A DNA stretch of 64,000 bases from Bradyrhizobium sp. ISRA430 (GTDB taxonomy: Bacteria > Pseudomonadota > Alphaproteobacteria > Rhizobiales > Xanthobacteraceae). Positions within the stretch are counted from its first letter, which is position 1, and every line of letters begins with the position of its first letter. Under the pieces are notes generated by a model. That model ran no database searches and was not told the DNA's origin. It worked only from the letters and a program-made list of their open reading frames with translations. Shown piece after piece: positions 1 through 10,476 of this stretch. Where the stretch lies: the NCBI RefSeq assembly GCF_029909975.1, contig NZ_CP094516.1, forward strand, positions 4,836,001-4,900,000, written 5' to 3'. The position numbers and the translations under genes are program-made.

Positions 1-153
1 TCCTTCTCCCTCTCCCCGCTCTTCGCGGGGAGAGGGTTGGGGTGAGGGGCTGCTTCCGCAAATTCGGCTCAAGAGGGACTCGCTGAGAGCCCCCCTCACC
101 CGGAATTCAAGCTTCGCTTGAATTCCGACCTCTCCCCGCAAGCGGGGAGAGGT
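1..153. repeat. Intergenic palindromic repeat, CTCTCCCC family
   Basis: Imperfect long inverted repeat with G-rich and C-rich arms (CTCTCCCCGC near 10 and 130, GCGGGGAGAGG near 26 and 140). It lies directly downstream of the leftward binding-protein gene. Related copies occur at 17996-18140 (split by the IS), 19815-20012, 24245-24275 and 46349-46565. This is the behaviour of a dispersed REP/RPE-type element. It may fold as a transcript end, but no T-tract is visible. Confidence 0.7.
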
Positions 154-157
154 GAAG

Positions 158-1357
158 TCAGAACATCAGATTGTCCTTCACCAGCACCCAGCGGCCGCCC
201 TTGACCTGCTGCACCTGGGTGATGGTGTTGGCGAGGTGGTCGGTCTTGGAGAACTTGGTCGGCGGCGAATTGAAGATGTCGAGGAATTTGTCACCGGACT
301 CCAGCGCGTCCAGCATCTTCTGGCCGGTGAGATCCTTGCCGGCCTTCTGCGCATAGAAGCCGAAGGTCATCACGGCGTTATAGCCGATGATCGCCTGGGT
401 ATTGGCGTCGGTGCCGAACATCTTCTTGTAGTTGACGAGCCAGTCATGGACCTTGCCCTTGGCCGTGTCCTCGTACGGGATCTCGAAGCCGCTCGCGGCG
501 TAGAGCCCTTCGACCGCGTCCTTGCCGAGGGTGGGCACTTCCAGCACGTTGGTCGGCGTGGCGCCGAGGAAGGTGACGTCCCAGCCGAGCTTCTTTGCTT
601 CGCCCATCGCACCGATGGTCTCGCGGATCACGGTGCCGAGCACGACGAGATCGCAGCCGTCCGATTTCATCTTGGCGACCTGCGCGCTGAAATCGGAGGC
701 GCCACGCTTGTAGCTCGTCACAGAAGCAGGCTGCACCTTCATGGCGGTGAGTTGCTGGTTGAAGCCGTCGAGCACGTTCTTCCCGTACTCGTCGTCCTGG
801 TGCATGATGCAAGGCTTCTTGAAGTTCTTCCACTCCATCATGTATTTGAGCGCGGCCCGCGTGCTCTCGACGTACGGCAGCAGGTTGTTGAACTTCAGCC
901 GCTCCTGCGGCTTGGCCGGATCGAACTTGAAGGTGAACTCGGCCGCCGTCAGCGGAAAGAGCTGAAGCACGCCGGCGTCGAACAGCGTGTCCTGCGCTGC
1001 CAGCACCGTCGGCGAGCCCATCGGGCCGATCATCGCGAAGATCTTGTCGCGCTCGACCATCTTCTGCGTGGCGAGCACCGCCTTCTTCGGGTCGTAGCCG
1101 TTGTCTTCCAGGATCATCTTGATCTTGCGGCCGTTGATGCCGCCGGCCGCGTTGATCTCCTCCACCGCCATCTTCATGCCGTTGGAGACCGGTACGCCCC
1201 AGACCTTGATCGGACCCGACAGATCCTGATGGGTGCCGATGACGATCTCGGATCCCGAGATGCCTTCATTGGTGACCTTGGTCTGCGCCGCGGCCGGCAG
1301 ATGGGTGAGCGCCACCGCGCCTACCGCAAGGCCGAACGCCCTCAACGACTTCGACAT
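158..1357 (-). CDS. Liv-type ABC transporter solute-binding protein
   Basis: Periplasmic solute-binding protein of the branched-chain amino acid (Peripla_BP_6) family, 399 aa. A Sec signal peptide of about 23 residues ends in LPAAAQ. The mature protein opens with the family pattern SEIVIGTHQDLSGP and continues with GGINGRKIKMILEDNGYDP. The ATG at 1357 is chosen because AAGGAGAGGAG lies just upstream; longer in-frame versions lack a signal peptide at their N terminus. It is the last gene of the leftward livH-M-G-F-ligase unit, 118 bp beyond the ligase gene. The ligase in the operon suggests that the ligand is a carboxylic acid (aromatic or fatty) rather than an amino acid; that is inference. 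Confidence 0.9.
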   Translation of the reverse strand: MSKSLRAFGLAVGAVALTHLPAAAQTKVTNEGISGSEIVIGTHQDLSGPIKVWGVPVSNGMKMAVEEINAAGGINGRKIKMILEDNGYDPKKAVLATQKMVERDKIFAMIGPMGSPTVLAAQDTLFDAGVLQLFPLTAAEFTFKFDPAKPQERLKFNNLLPYVESTRAALKYMMEWKNFKKPCIMHQDDEYGKNVLDGFNQQLTAMKVQPASVTSYKRGASDFSAQVAKMKSDGCDLVVLGTVIRETIGAMGEAKKLGWDVTFLGATPTNVLEVPTLGKDAVEGLYAASGFEIPYEDTAKGKVHDWLVNYKKMFGTDANTQAIIGYNAVMTFGFYAQKAGKDLTGQKMLDALESGDKFLDIFNSPPTKFSKTDHLANTITQVQQVKGGRWVLVKDNLMF

Positions 1358-1475
1358 TGACGTCTCCTCTCCTTGGGCCCGTGTTGTGCGAAGGGCGGGG
1401 CCATCGCTGCTTCGCTTCTTTTCTGCGCACACCCCGTGCCGGAAAACCTGCTTCCACTTTCCGGGGCATGCGCTC

Positions 1476-3314
1476 TCAAGCCACCGCGCGCTCGCGATAC
1501 ATCGCGTCGATTTCGGCGGCGTAACGCTTGTTCACGAAGCTGCGCTTCAGCTTCATGGTCGGCGTCAGCTCCTCGTCCTCCGGAGTGAGCTGACGTTCGA
1601 TCAGGTAGAATTTCTTGATGGTCTCGACGCGGGCGAAATTCGCGTTGACCTGCTCGATCTCGCGCCAGATCAGGTCCTGGATTTCCATCGCCCGGCACAG
1701 GCTCGCATAATTGGTGAAGGGAATGTCGTGGTCCTGGGCGAACTTCTCGACGTTCTCCTGGTCGATCATGACAAGGCAGGTGAGATAGGCCCGCTTGTCG
1801 CCGATCACGACGGCGTCGGAGATGTAGGGCGAGAATTTGAGCTGGTTCTCGATCTCCGAGGGCGTGATGTTCTTGCCGCCGGCGGTGATGATGATGTCCT
1901 TCATACGGTCGGTGATCCTGACGAAGCCTTCGTTGTCGATGGTGCCGACGTCGCCGGTGTGCAGCCAGCCGCGCGGATCGATCGTCTCCGCCGTCTTCTC
2001 CGGCTGGTTCAGGTAGCCCATGAACAGGAAGTCGCCCCGGATCAGGATCTCGCCTTCGGGCGAGAGCGCGACCTCGCCCCAGGGTACCGCCTTGCCGACC
2101 GAGCCGAGCTTGATGTGCTCCGTCGGCATCATGGTCGCGACGCCGCAATTCTCGGTCTGGCCGTAGAGCTCGTGCATGTCGATGCCGAGCGCGAGATACC
2201 AACGGATCAGGTCGGGCGCGATCGGTGCTGCCCCTGTGTACGCAATGCGGCAGCGGTCGAGCCCGATCATGCGGCGGATGTTGCGGAACACCAGCCGGTA
2301 GGCGAGACGGTTGGCCAAGCGAAGCGACAGCGACGGCGTCGTCCCCTCGAGCCGGCAATCGACCATGCGGTAGCCGATGTCGATGGCACGACGATAGACC
2401 CATTGCTGGAGCGGCGTCGCATCCTTCAACGCGATGGTGATGGCGGAGTAGAATTTTTCCCAGATCCGCGGCACCGCCAGGAACACGGTCGGCTGCACCT
2501 CGCGCAGATTGTCCGGCACGGTCTCCGGGCTCTCGGCAAAATTCATCACCGAGCCGAGCGCGACCGAGATGTAGTAACCGCCGACCCGTTCGGCGACGTG
2601 GCAGAGCGGCAGGAAGATCAGCCGGTCCTCGTCTTCGCTCGCCGGAATGAAATCATTGGCGTGCCGCATCTGATGCGTCACGCTGCGGTTGGCATGCATC
2701 GCGCCCTTGGGCGGGCCGGTCGTGCCCGAGGTGTAGACGAGAACCGCGAGATCGCCTGCGCTGCGGCTGTCGATCATCTCCTGCCACAGCGCCTCGCGGC
2801 CGACCATGTGATTGCGGCCGAGCGCGCGAAACTCGTCCAGCGACATCACCATGTCGTCGGTAAAGCCGCTGAGGCCCTCCATGTCGAACACAATGATCTT
2901 CTGCAAGGTCGGGCAGCGCGTGCGGCAGGCGAGGATCTTGTCGAGTTGCTCTTCGTCCTCGGCGAAGATCACCTTCGTGCGGGAATCGTTGACGAGATAT
3001 TCGACCTGAGCCGACGCATCGGTCGGATAGATGCCGGACGAGACGCCGCCGGCACATAGGATGCCCATGTCGGCGTAGACCCATTCGGGCACCGCGTTGG
3101 CGATGATGGAGGCGACATCGCCGGGCATGAAGCCGCTCGCATGAAGCGCATAGGCGATCTCCTTGGAGATCGAGAGCCACTCGCGCCAGTTCGTCGGCTG
3201 CCAGATGCCGAACTTCTTCTCGCGAATTGCGGGCCGGTCGCCCCGCGTCTCAGCGGCGCGCAGAAAGCTCTTCGCGATCGTGTCAGCGACCGTCAGCACC
3301 GCCGGTCGGGCCAT
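1476..3314 (-). CDS. AMP-forming acyl-CoA synthetase (long-chain type)
   Basis: ANL-superfamily acyl-CoA ligase, 612 aa. It activates a carboxylic acid to its CoA thioester through an acyl-adenylate. The ATP-binding motif VLVYTSGTTGPPKGAMHANR lies near residue 200, YTGAAPI and LYGQTENCG in the middle, TGDVG near 440, and the hinge motif DRMKDIIITAGGKNITPSE near 460. These match the long-chain (FAA/FadD15-like) subgroup. The ATG at 3314 follows AAGGAGG. The gene lies between livF and the binding-protein gene of one transport operon, so substrate uptake and CoA activation are probably coupled. The substrate cannot be read from sequence. Confidence 0.9.
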   Translation of the reverse strand: MARPAVLTVADTIAKSFLRAAETRGDRPAIREKKFGIWQPTNWREWLSISKEIAYALHASGFMPGDVASIIANAVPEWVYADMGILCAGGVSSGIYPTDASAQVEYLVNDSRTKVIFAEDEEQLDKILACRTRCPTLQKIIVFDMEGLSGFTDDMVMSLDEFRALGRNHMVGREALWQEMIDSRSAGDLAVLVYTSGTTGPPKGAMHANRSVTHQMRHANDFIPASEDEDRLIFLPLCHVAERVGGYYISVALGSVMNFAESPETVPDNLREVQPTVFLAVPRIWEKFYSAITIALKDATPLQQWVYRRAIDIGYRMVDCRLEGTTPSLSLRLANRLAYRLVFRNIRRMIGLDRCRIAYTGAAPIAPDLIRWYLALGIDMHELYGQTENCGVATMMPTEHIKLGSVGKAVPWGEVALSPEGEILIRGDFLFMGYLNQPEKTAETIDPRGWLHTGDVGTIDNEGFVRITDRMKDIIITAGGKNITPSEIENQLKFSPYISDAVVIGDKRAYLTCLVMIDQENVEKFAQDHDIPFTNYASLCRAMEIQDLIWREIEQVNANFARVETIKKFYLIERQLTPEDEELTPTMKLKRSFVNKRYAAEIDAMYRERAVA

Positions 3315-3390
3315 GCCATTCCCTCCTTGTCGCTTCCCCTCCGCTGCCTGCCTTGCCGGCGGTCTATCTCTTACGGACGGGCAATGCCAT

Positions 3391-4179
3391 TTAACGCCAC
3401 GTTTTCTTCTTTTTCCAGCGCCGTTCGCCCCGCGCGCCCTGCTCTTTGGCGCCAAGGTAAAATTCCTGGATGTCCTGGGAATGCATCAAGCGGTCGCAGG
3501 TGTCGTTCATCACGACACGCCCGATCTCCAGCACATAACCGTAATGCGCCGTCTCCAGTGCTACCTTCGCGTTCTGCTCGACCAGCAGGATCGACATGCC
3601 CTGCTCCTCGTTGACGCGGCGGATGATCGTGAAGATCTCCCTCACGAGGATCGGCGACAACCCCAGCGATGGCTCGTCGAGCAGCAACAGCGTCGGCCGG
3701 TTCATCAGCGCACGCCCGATCGCGAGCATCTGCTGCTCGCCGCCGGAAAGCTGGCCGGCCGGCTGGTCGATGCGCTCCTTCAAGCGCGGGAAATAGCCGT
3801 AGACCCGCTCCAGATCCTCCACCACACCGTCGCGATCCTTGCGCGGATAGGCACCCATCATCAGGTTCTCGCGCACCGACAGGAACGGAAACACCTCGCG
3901 CCCCTCCGGCACGTGGCTGAGGCCGAGCCGCACGATCTTGTCCGCTTCCATGCGCTGGATCGGCTTGCCCAGGAATTCGATCGCGCCCTTCTGCGGATCG
4001 AGAATGCCCGAGATCGTCTTCAGCACCGTGGTCTTGCCGGCGCCGTTGGCGCCGAGCAGCGCGACGATGCGGCCGCGCGGCACCTCCAGCGAGATGCCGC
4101 GGATCGCCATGATCGGCCCGTAATAGCTCTCGACATTGGAGAGCTTTAAGATGATGTCGGGCGTCACCGTCGCATCCAT
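3391..4179 (-). CDS. livF: Liv-type ABC transporter ATPase (LivF family)
   Basis: Second ATP-binding subunit of the branched-chain-type importer, about 262 aa. Walker A is GANGAGKTT, the ABC signature is LSGGEQQ, and Walker B is LLLLDEPSLGLSP, all typical of LivF. I choose the ATG at 4179 (MDATVTPDI), 4 bp after the livG stop and preceded by TTGGAG; an in-frame TTG at 4194 would overlap livG and is less likely. It is cotranscribed with livG upstream and with the acyl-CoA ligase downstream. Confidence 0.92.
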   Translation of the reverse strand: MDATVTPDIILKLSNVESYYGPIMAIRGISLEVPRGRIVALLGANGAGKTTVLKTISGILDPQKGAIEFLGKPIQRMEADKIVRLGLSHVPEGREVFPFLSVRENLMMGAYPRKDRDGVVEDLERVYGYFPRLKERIDQPAGQLSGGEQQMLAIGRALMNRPTLLLLDEPSLGLSPILVREIFTIIRRVNEEQGMSILLVEQNAKVALETAHYGYVLEIGRVVMNDTCDRLMHSQDIQEFYLGAKEQGARGERRWKKKKTWR

Positions 4180-4183
4180 CGCG

Positions 4184-4942
4184 TCAGGCTCCAAGATAGG
4201 CGGCGACGACGTCGGGATGCTGCTGCACCTCGGCCGGCGAACCCATGGCGAGCACCCGGCCGTAGTTCAGCGCGATCACGCGATCGGAGACGCGGTTGAC
4301 CAGCGTCATGTCATGCTCGACCATCAGCACGGTGATGCCGAGCTCGCTCTTCATGTCGCGGATCCAGAACGACATGTCGTCGGTCTCCTCGACGTTGAGG
4401 CCGGAGGACGGCTCATCCAAGAGGATCAGCTTCGGCTCCGAGCACAGCGCGCGCGCAAGCTCGATCACCTTGCGCACGCCGTAGGGCAGGCCTGAGATCA
4501 GTTTGTCGCGATAGGGCTCGAGATCGAGGAACTCGATGACCTGCTCGACGCGGCGGCGATGCACCTTCTCATTGGCCCGGACGCTCGGCAGGAACAGGAG
4601 CTCCTGCCAGAGCCGCGTGGTCGAATGCCGGTGCCGCCCGACCAGGAGGTTGGAGAGCACGGTCGCGTTCTCGAACAGCTCGATGTTCTGGAAGGTGCGG
4701 GCAATGCCGAGTTTTGCGATGTCGTAAGGCGGCTGCTCGGTGATGTCCTGGTCCTCGAAGAAGATGCGGCCCGAGGTCGGCCGGTAGATCCGCGAGATCA
4801 GGTTGAAGATCGAGCTCTTGCCGGCGCCGTTCGGTCCGATGATCGAAAGGATCTCGCCCTTCTCGACCGCGAACGACACCGCATCGACCGCTTTCAGGCC
4901 GCCGAAGTGCAGCGACAGATTCTCGGCGCGGAAATAGCTCAC
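4184..4942 (-). CDS. livG: Liv-type ABC transporter ATPase (LivG family)
   Basis: First ATP-binding subunit of the importer, 252 aa. Walker A is GPNGAGKSS. The signature region reads [15 protein letters not shown], a variant of the usual LSYGQQR form. Walker B is [12 protein letters not shown], followed by the LivG-typical C-terminal stretch with VEHDMTLV. The start is GTG at 4942 and overlaps the livM stop as GTGA, which indicates translational coupling. Confidence 0.92.
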   Translation of the reverse strand: MSYFRAENLSLHFGGLKAVDAVSFAVEKGEILSIIGPNGAGKSSIFNLISRIYRPTSGRIFFEDQDITEQPPYDIAKLGIARTFQNIELFENATVLSNLLVGRHRHSTTRLWQELLFLPSVRANEKVHRRRVEQVIEFLDLEPYRDKLISGLPYGVRKVIELARALCSEPKLILLDEPSSGLNVEETDDMSFWIRDMKSELGITVLMVEHDMTLVNRVSDRVIALNYGRVLAMGSPAEVQQHPDVVAAYLGA

Positions 4943-6090
4943 CGGTTCCGCTCCGATTTCACGTAGATCTTCTGCCGCTTGAAGGTGGCGCGCTTGTAGA
5001 GCGGGAAGAGCTGGAAGAAGAGCTTGATCTTGAGCCAGCGGCCGTACAGACCGAGCGGTTCGAACAGCACGAACAGCACGATGATGATGCCGTAGATCGC
5101 GCCCTTCAACCCGTTCAGCGAGGCGAAGGCCGCGACCTTCGACTGGATGTTTCCGGCAGTCTCCGTGCCCGCCCCGAGCGTCGCGGCGACACCGGCGATG
5201 ATGCCGGGCATGTCGTCCTTGAGGTAGGTCAGGAACGGATCGAGCATCACGATGAAGATCGCACCCAGCACCGCGCCGTGCAGGCTGAAGGTGCCGCCGA
5301 TCAGGATCACGATAATGAACTCGATCGAGAGCTGGAGCGTGAACATCTCCGGCGAGATGAAGGAGAGCTTGTGCGCGAACAGCACGCCGGCAAATCCGGT
5401 GATCGCCGCCGAGATCGCAAAGGACTTCACCTTGTACAGCGCGACATTGACACCCATGCTGCGCGCCGCCGTCTCGGAGTCGCGGATCGCGACGAAGGCG
5501 CGGCCGGTCGGCGAGCGCAACAGATTGAGCGTGCCGACGATGGTCAGCACCAGCACGGCGAGGCAGAGGAAATAGAAGGTCGGGCTGTCGCGCGGCACCG
5601 CGACGCCGAGCAGCGACAGCGTCTTGATGCGCATGCCCTCATTGCCGTTGGTGACGCTTTCCCAGCGCGCCAGGATCTCTTCGACGATGAAGGCGAAGGA
5701 AATGGTGGCGATGACGAGATAGATGCCCTGGAGCCGCAGCGCCGGGAAGCCGACCAGCGCGCCGATGAGGCCGGTCAGAAGCCCGGCGGCGAGGAAATAG
5801 ACCGGGAACGGCACGTTGTATTTCTGCAGGTAAGCCGCGGTGTAGGCGCCAATCGCAAGGAATGCGGCATGGCCAAGCGAGGCCTGCCCGGTGAAGCCGG
5901 TCAGGATCAACAGCGCAACTCCGACGGTCGCATAGATGCAGACGAAGACGAGCTGGCTCATCAAATAGCTGGAGAGCACGTAAGGCGCGATCAGCAGCAC
6001 AGCGATCAAGAGGCCATATGAGACCACATAGCCCGAATGCGGAAACAGGCGGATGTCGTCCTCATAATCGGTCTTGAACAGGAAGCGCAT
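4939..6090 (-). CDS. livM: Liv-type ABC transporter permease (LivM family)
   Basis: Inner-membrane permease, 383 aa, with about nine hydrophobic segments. The LivM hallmark GFTGQASLGHAAFLAIGAYT lies near residue 65, and GGTFSLHGAVLGA lies in the second half. The C-terminal tail of about 40 residues is basic and cytoplasmic. The ATG at 6090 is 6 bp after the livH stop. It pairs with LivH to form the transmembrane channel. Confidence 0.92.
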   Translation of the reverse strand: MRFLFKTDYEDDIRLFPHSGYVVSYGLLIAVLLIAPYVLSSYLMSQLVFVCIYATVGVALLILTGFTGQASLGHAAFLAIGAYTAAYLQKYNVPFPVYFLAAGLLTGLIGALVGFPALRLQGIYLVIATISFAFIVEEILARWESVTNGNEGMRIKTLSLLGVAVPRDSPTFYFLCLAVLVLTIVGTLNLLRSPTGRAFVAIRDSETAARSMGVNVALYKVKSFAISAAITGFAGVLFAHKLSFISPEMFTLQLSIEFIIVILIGGTFSLHGAVLGAIFIVMLDPFLTYLKDDMPGIIAGVAATLGAGTETAGNIQSKVAAFASLNGLKGAIYGIIIVLFVLFEPLGLYGRWLKIKLFFQLFPLYKRATFKRQKIYVKSERNR

Positions 6091-6095
6091 GGCGT

Positions 6096-6971
6096 TCAGA
6101 CCTTCTTGCGGACGTGAAGGCCGAACAGGCCTTCGGGCTTGAGCAGCAGCACGGCGAGCAGCACGATGTAGGGCGCAACGTCCTTCCAGCCCTCGGGCAG
6201 ATAGAAGCCGGCCATGCTCTCGATCACCCCGATCAGCACACCGCCGACGACGGCGCCGGGAATCGAGCCGAAGCCGCCGAGCACGGCCGCAGGAAAGGCC
6301 TTCAGCCCGAGCACGAGGCCGACATTGGAGTGGATAAAGGTGATCGGCGCCAGCAGCACGCCGGCGCAGGTCGCGACCGCGGCGCTGATCGCCCAGACGA
6401 TCGACACGACGCGCTTGACCGGGATGCCCATGTAGTAGGCGGCCAGCATGTTCTCGGAGCTCGCGCGCATTGCGGTGCCGAGCGTCGTCTTGTTGAAGAA
6501 CAAATAGAGGAGCGTGCAGAGGATGATCGTGGCGGCGATCACCGAGAGCTTGTCATAGGCGAGCACCAGCGAGCCGATCCGCAGCACGCCCTGGCTGAAC
6601 GGGGTGTCGATCTTGAAATCGTCGGTGCCCCAGATCATGCCCGCAACCGAGCGCAGGAAATAGCCGAGGCCGATGGTCGCCATGATGATGGAGAATTGCG
6701 GATAGCCCAGAATCGGCCGCACCACCACGCGCTCGGCCAGCATGCCGAACAGCGCCATGGCGGCGACCGCGCCGGCGAAGCCGAGCCAGTAGTTCAGGCC
6801 CATCATGCCGATGAAGGTGAAGGCGAAGAAGCCGCCCAGCATCATCAGATCGCCCTGGGCGAAATTGACGACCTCGGTGGCCTTGTAGACGAGCACGAAG
6901 CCGAGCGCGATCAGGCCGTAGACGCAGCCGAGCGCGACGCCGCTGACAAGCTGCTGAACGAAGTCCAGCAT
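6096..6971 (-). CDS. livH: Liv-type ABC transporter permease (LivH family)
   Basis: Inner-membrane permease, 291 aa, first gene of the leftward transport operon. The LivH pattern YKATEVVNFAQGDLMMLGG lies near residue 25, and GGFGSIPGAVVGG near 220. The ATG at 6971 is preceded by GGGAGGA ten bases upstream, which decides the start over in-frame codons further upstream. Order of transcription is livH, livM, livG, livF, acyl-CoA ligase, binding protein, with overlaps or short gaps through livF. Confidence 0.92.
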   Translation of the reverse strand: MLDFVQQLVSGVALGCVYGLIALGFVLVYKATEVVNFAQGDLMMLGGFFAFTFIGMMGLNYWLGFAGAVAAMALFGMLAERVVVRPILGYPQFSIIMATIGLGYFLRSVAGMIWGTDDFKIDTPFSQGVLRIGSLVLAYDKLSVIAATIILCTLLYLFFNKTTLGTAMRASSENMLAAYYMGIPVKRVVSIVWAISAAVATCAGVLLAPITFIHSNVGLVLGLKAFPAAVLGGFGSIPGAVVGGVLIGVIESMAGFYLPEGWKDVAPYIVLLAVLLLKPEGLFGLHVRKKV

Positions 6972-7084
6972 CGCCGTACGTCCTCCCGACGCAACCGGCG
7001 GTTCTTTTTGACCGCCTCGCCGCATCTTGTGTCCAGTCGCTACGCAGTCGTTTCGCCGCGCTAGCGCTATTTGTCCCGGCGCCA

Positions 7085-7113
7085 ATTCAGCCTGAACCGT
7101 CCATCGCTGTCAA
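7085..7113 (-). promoter_or_regulatory. Possible promoter of the livH operon
   Basis: On the minus strand a perfect -35 hexamer TTGACA (7113-7108) is followed after 17 bp by CTGAAT (7090-7085). It lies about 115 bp upstream of the livH start. The -10 match is weak, so this is only a candidate. Confidence 0.35.
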
Positions 7114-7194
7114 TAAACGGTGACTTGCCTTTGGTCGATGCCGGATGGCGGAATTTGCTGCCGTAGATTCACGGTGCCGAAACATCTTGGGGGC

Positions 7195-7979
<785 letters not shown>

Positions 7980-7983
<4 letters not shown>

Positions 7984-9503
7984 GCTCGGCGACGGCGCTC
8001 TCCTGGTTCGCGCGTCACGAGCTCCGGCTCGCCTGGCGCGAATGGGTCGCGATGATGACGGGCGGACGCAAGCGCAGGCGCGCCGCCGTGATCGGCCTGA
8101 TCGCCTTCGCCGCGCTGCTGCACCTGCCGGCCTGGGCGGTGATCGGCCGCTTTGCCGGGCTGCAATTGCCGCTCGACAAATCGTCGCTGATCGTGATCAC
8201 GGCGACGATCGGGCTGGCCTGGACGTTGATGCTGTCGCAGGCGATCGAATCGGTGACGCGGGTGTTTTATGCCCGCGCCGACCTCGACCTCATCATGTCG
8301 TCGCCGGCGATGCTGACCAACCTGTTCTCGGTGCGCATCGCCGCGATCGCGCTGGCGATCACGGCGATGGCGCTGCTGTTCTCGACGCCTTTCATCGACG
8401 TGCTGGTGATCGGCGGCGGCGCGCGGTGGCTTACGGCGTTCGGGGTGGTCATCGCCATGGGCCTGTCGGCCGCGGCGATCGCGATCGCCGTCACCATCCT
8501 CCTGTTCCGCCTGATCGGGCCGGCGCGGACGCGCCTCATTGCCCAAATCCTGGCGGCCATCATCGGCGCCGGCTTCGTGATCGCGCTGCAGATCGCCGCG
8601 ATCATGTCCTACGGCACGTTGTCGCGCTTCACCATGTTGACCTCCGATGCCGCAGCCGCCTACGCGCCCGACGCCGACAGCATCCTGTGGTGGCCGGCGC
8701 GGGCGACCATGGGCGACAGCGCCGCGCTATTGTCTCTGCTCGCCCTTGGGCTGGTGCTGCTCGGAAGCGTCATGGCGCTGTTCTCGGACCGCTTCGCCGA
8801 CACTGCAATCGACGCCGCCGGTTACGGCGCGGCCGGCCGCCGGCGTGCGAAGGAGCGCCCATTCCGCGCCGGATCGCGCCAGCAGGCGCTGCAGCGCAAG
8901 GAGTTCCTGCTGCTCTGGCGCGATCCCTGGCTGATCTCGCAGACCTTGATGCAGCTTCTCTATCTGGTGCCGCCGGCGCTGCTGCTCTGGCGCAGCTTTT
9001 CCGACAGCTCCGCGGCGCTGACACTGATCACGCCGGTGATCGTGATGGCGGCCGGACAGCTCGCGGGCGGGCTCGCCTGGCTGACGATTTCGGGCGAGGA
9101 CGCACCCGACCTGGTCGCGACCGCGCCACTGTCACCCTCGCGCGTCATCCGCGCAAAGATCGAGGTGGTGCTGATCGCGATCGCCGTCATCTTCACCCCG
9201 CTGGTCGCAGCGCTCGCCTTCGCATCGCTATTCCAGGCCGCGATCACTGCTGGCGCCATCATCGTCAGCGCAGCCTCCGCCACCGCGATCCAGCTCTGGT
9301 TCCGGGTGCAGGCCCGGCGCAGCCAGTTCCGCCGCCGCCAGACCTCCTCGCGGCTTGCGACCTTCGCCGAAGCCTTCTCCTCGATCGGCTGGGCCGCCAC
9401 CGCCGCGCTCTTCCTTGCGCTTCCGATCGCCGGCCTCATCAGCGGCCTGATCACCGCGGGCCTCGTCGCCATCACCTGGAAGTTCAGCCCGCGGCATGAA
9501 TGA
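7980..9503 (+). CDS. ABC exporter membrane subunit
   Basis: Integral membrane protein, 507 aa, with about ten to twelve hydrophobic segments in two halves separated by a basic loop (RRRAKERPFRAGSRQQALQR) near residue 290. It begins with a soluble, arginine-rich segment (WFARHELRLAWREW). The ATG overlaps the ATPase stop as ATGA, so the two proteins form one transporter. It resembles large ABC-2 permeases with little sequence signature, and the substrate cannot be named. Confidence 0.8.
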
Positions 9504-9595
9504 GGCTGCGACACTGACGCGCTGTTGATCGCGCGCTGTTGGCCGCGCGCCGCATTGCGCGTTAGACTTCCTCGGGCGTCATCGGGGACGAATTC

Positions 9596-10411
9596 ATGTG
9601 GCGACTTGCTTCCGCGGCCCTCGCGCTGTTCGGCGCATTCCTCAGCCCTGCCCTCGCGCAACAGCAGCCGCAGCGCAGCGAGTGCCTGGCAATGGCCAAC
9701 GCGGCGCCGCGCGCGGTGCCGGTGGCGTTTCGGCAGGCGGCGAACGTGGCCGAGGTCGAGATCACCTATGCCGGCCATTCCACCTATGTCATCGACACGC
9801 CCGGCGGCTTGCGCATCGCGACCGACTATAGCGGCGCCTATCAGGTCGGCCGGCTGCCCGACGTCGTCACCATGAACCGGGCCCACAGCACCCACTACAC
9901 TCTGTTTCCCGACAGGCGCATTCCGCATGTGCTGCATGGCTGGGGCGAAGACGGCAAGCCGGCGCTGATCTCGGAGCGCATCGGCGACACCTTCATCCGC
10001 AATGTCACGACCGACATCCGCCGCTATTTCGGCGACGATGCCGGCGTCGACATGATCCGCGACGGCAATTCGATCTTCATCTTCGAAGTCGCGGGCCTCT
10101 GCATCGGCCATCTCGGCCATCTGCACCACAAGCTCGACGACAGCCATTTTGCCCAGATCGGCCGGCTCGACATCGTGATGGTGCCGATCGACGGGACCTA
10201 CACCATGTCGCTGGAGGGCATCTCGGAGATCACCAAGCGCCTGCGCGCCTCCGTGGTGCTGCCGATGCACCGCTTCGCCACCCCGCTCGACGACTTCATG
10301 CGCCGCATCGGCAGGGATTTCGAGATCGACCGGCGGCTCGAGCGCAGCTTCCGGATGTCGCGCGATGCGCTGCCGGGTACGCCGACGGTGATCATCCTCG
10401 ACGGGGTCTGA
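9596..10411 (+). CDS. Secreted metallo-beta-lactamase-fold protein
   Basis: Protein of 271 aa with a clear signal peptide ending SPALAQQ. The body looks like the UlaG/Lactamase_B_2 branch of the MBL fold: YAGHSTYVIDTPGGLRIATD near residue 58, GHLGHLHH near 170, and a late VLPMHRF. Where the family normally has HxHxDH, this protein shows RAHSTHYT, so the metal site is not standard. It is probably periplasmic. The activity is unknown. The ATG at 9596 gives the signal peptide directly. Confidence 0.75.
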   Translation: MWRLASAALALFGAFLSPALAQQQPQRSECLAMANAAPRAVPVAFRQAANVAEVEITYAGHSTYVIDTPGGLRIATDYSGAYQVGRLPDVVTMNRAHSTHYTLFPDRRIPHVLHGWGEDGKPALISERIGDTFIRNVTTDIRRYFGDDAGVDMIRDGNSIFIFEVAGLCIGHLGHLHHKLDDSHFAQIGRLDIVMVPIDGTYTMSLEGISEITKRLRASVVLPMHRFATPLDDFMRRIGRDFEIDRRLERSFRMSRDALPGTPTVIILDGV

Positions 10412-10476
10412 CGCGCAATTTTCTCCAAGTCCCCTGCCATCCGTTCGTGCTGGTCTGCCGCCAACAGGAGATCATC

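Noticed and set aside
1233-3059. Plus-strand open frame of 608 codons
   Set aside because: It is antisense to the acyl-CoA ligase, which has all its motifs. No ribosome site or domain is seen in the plus frame.
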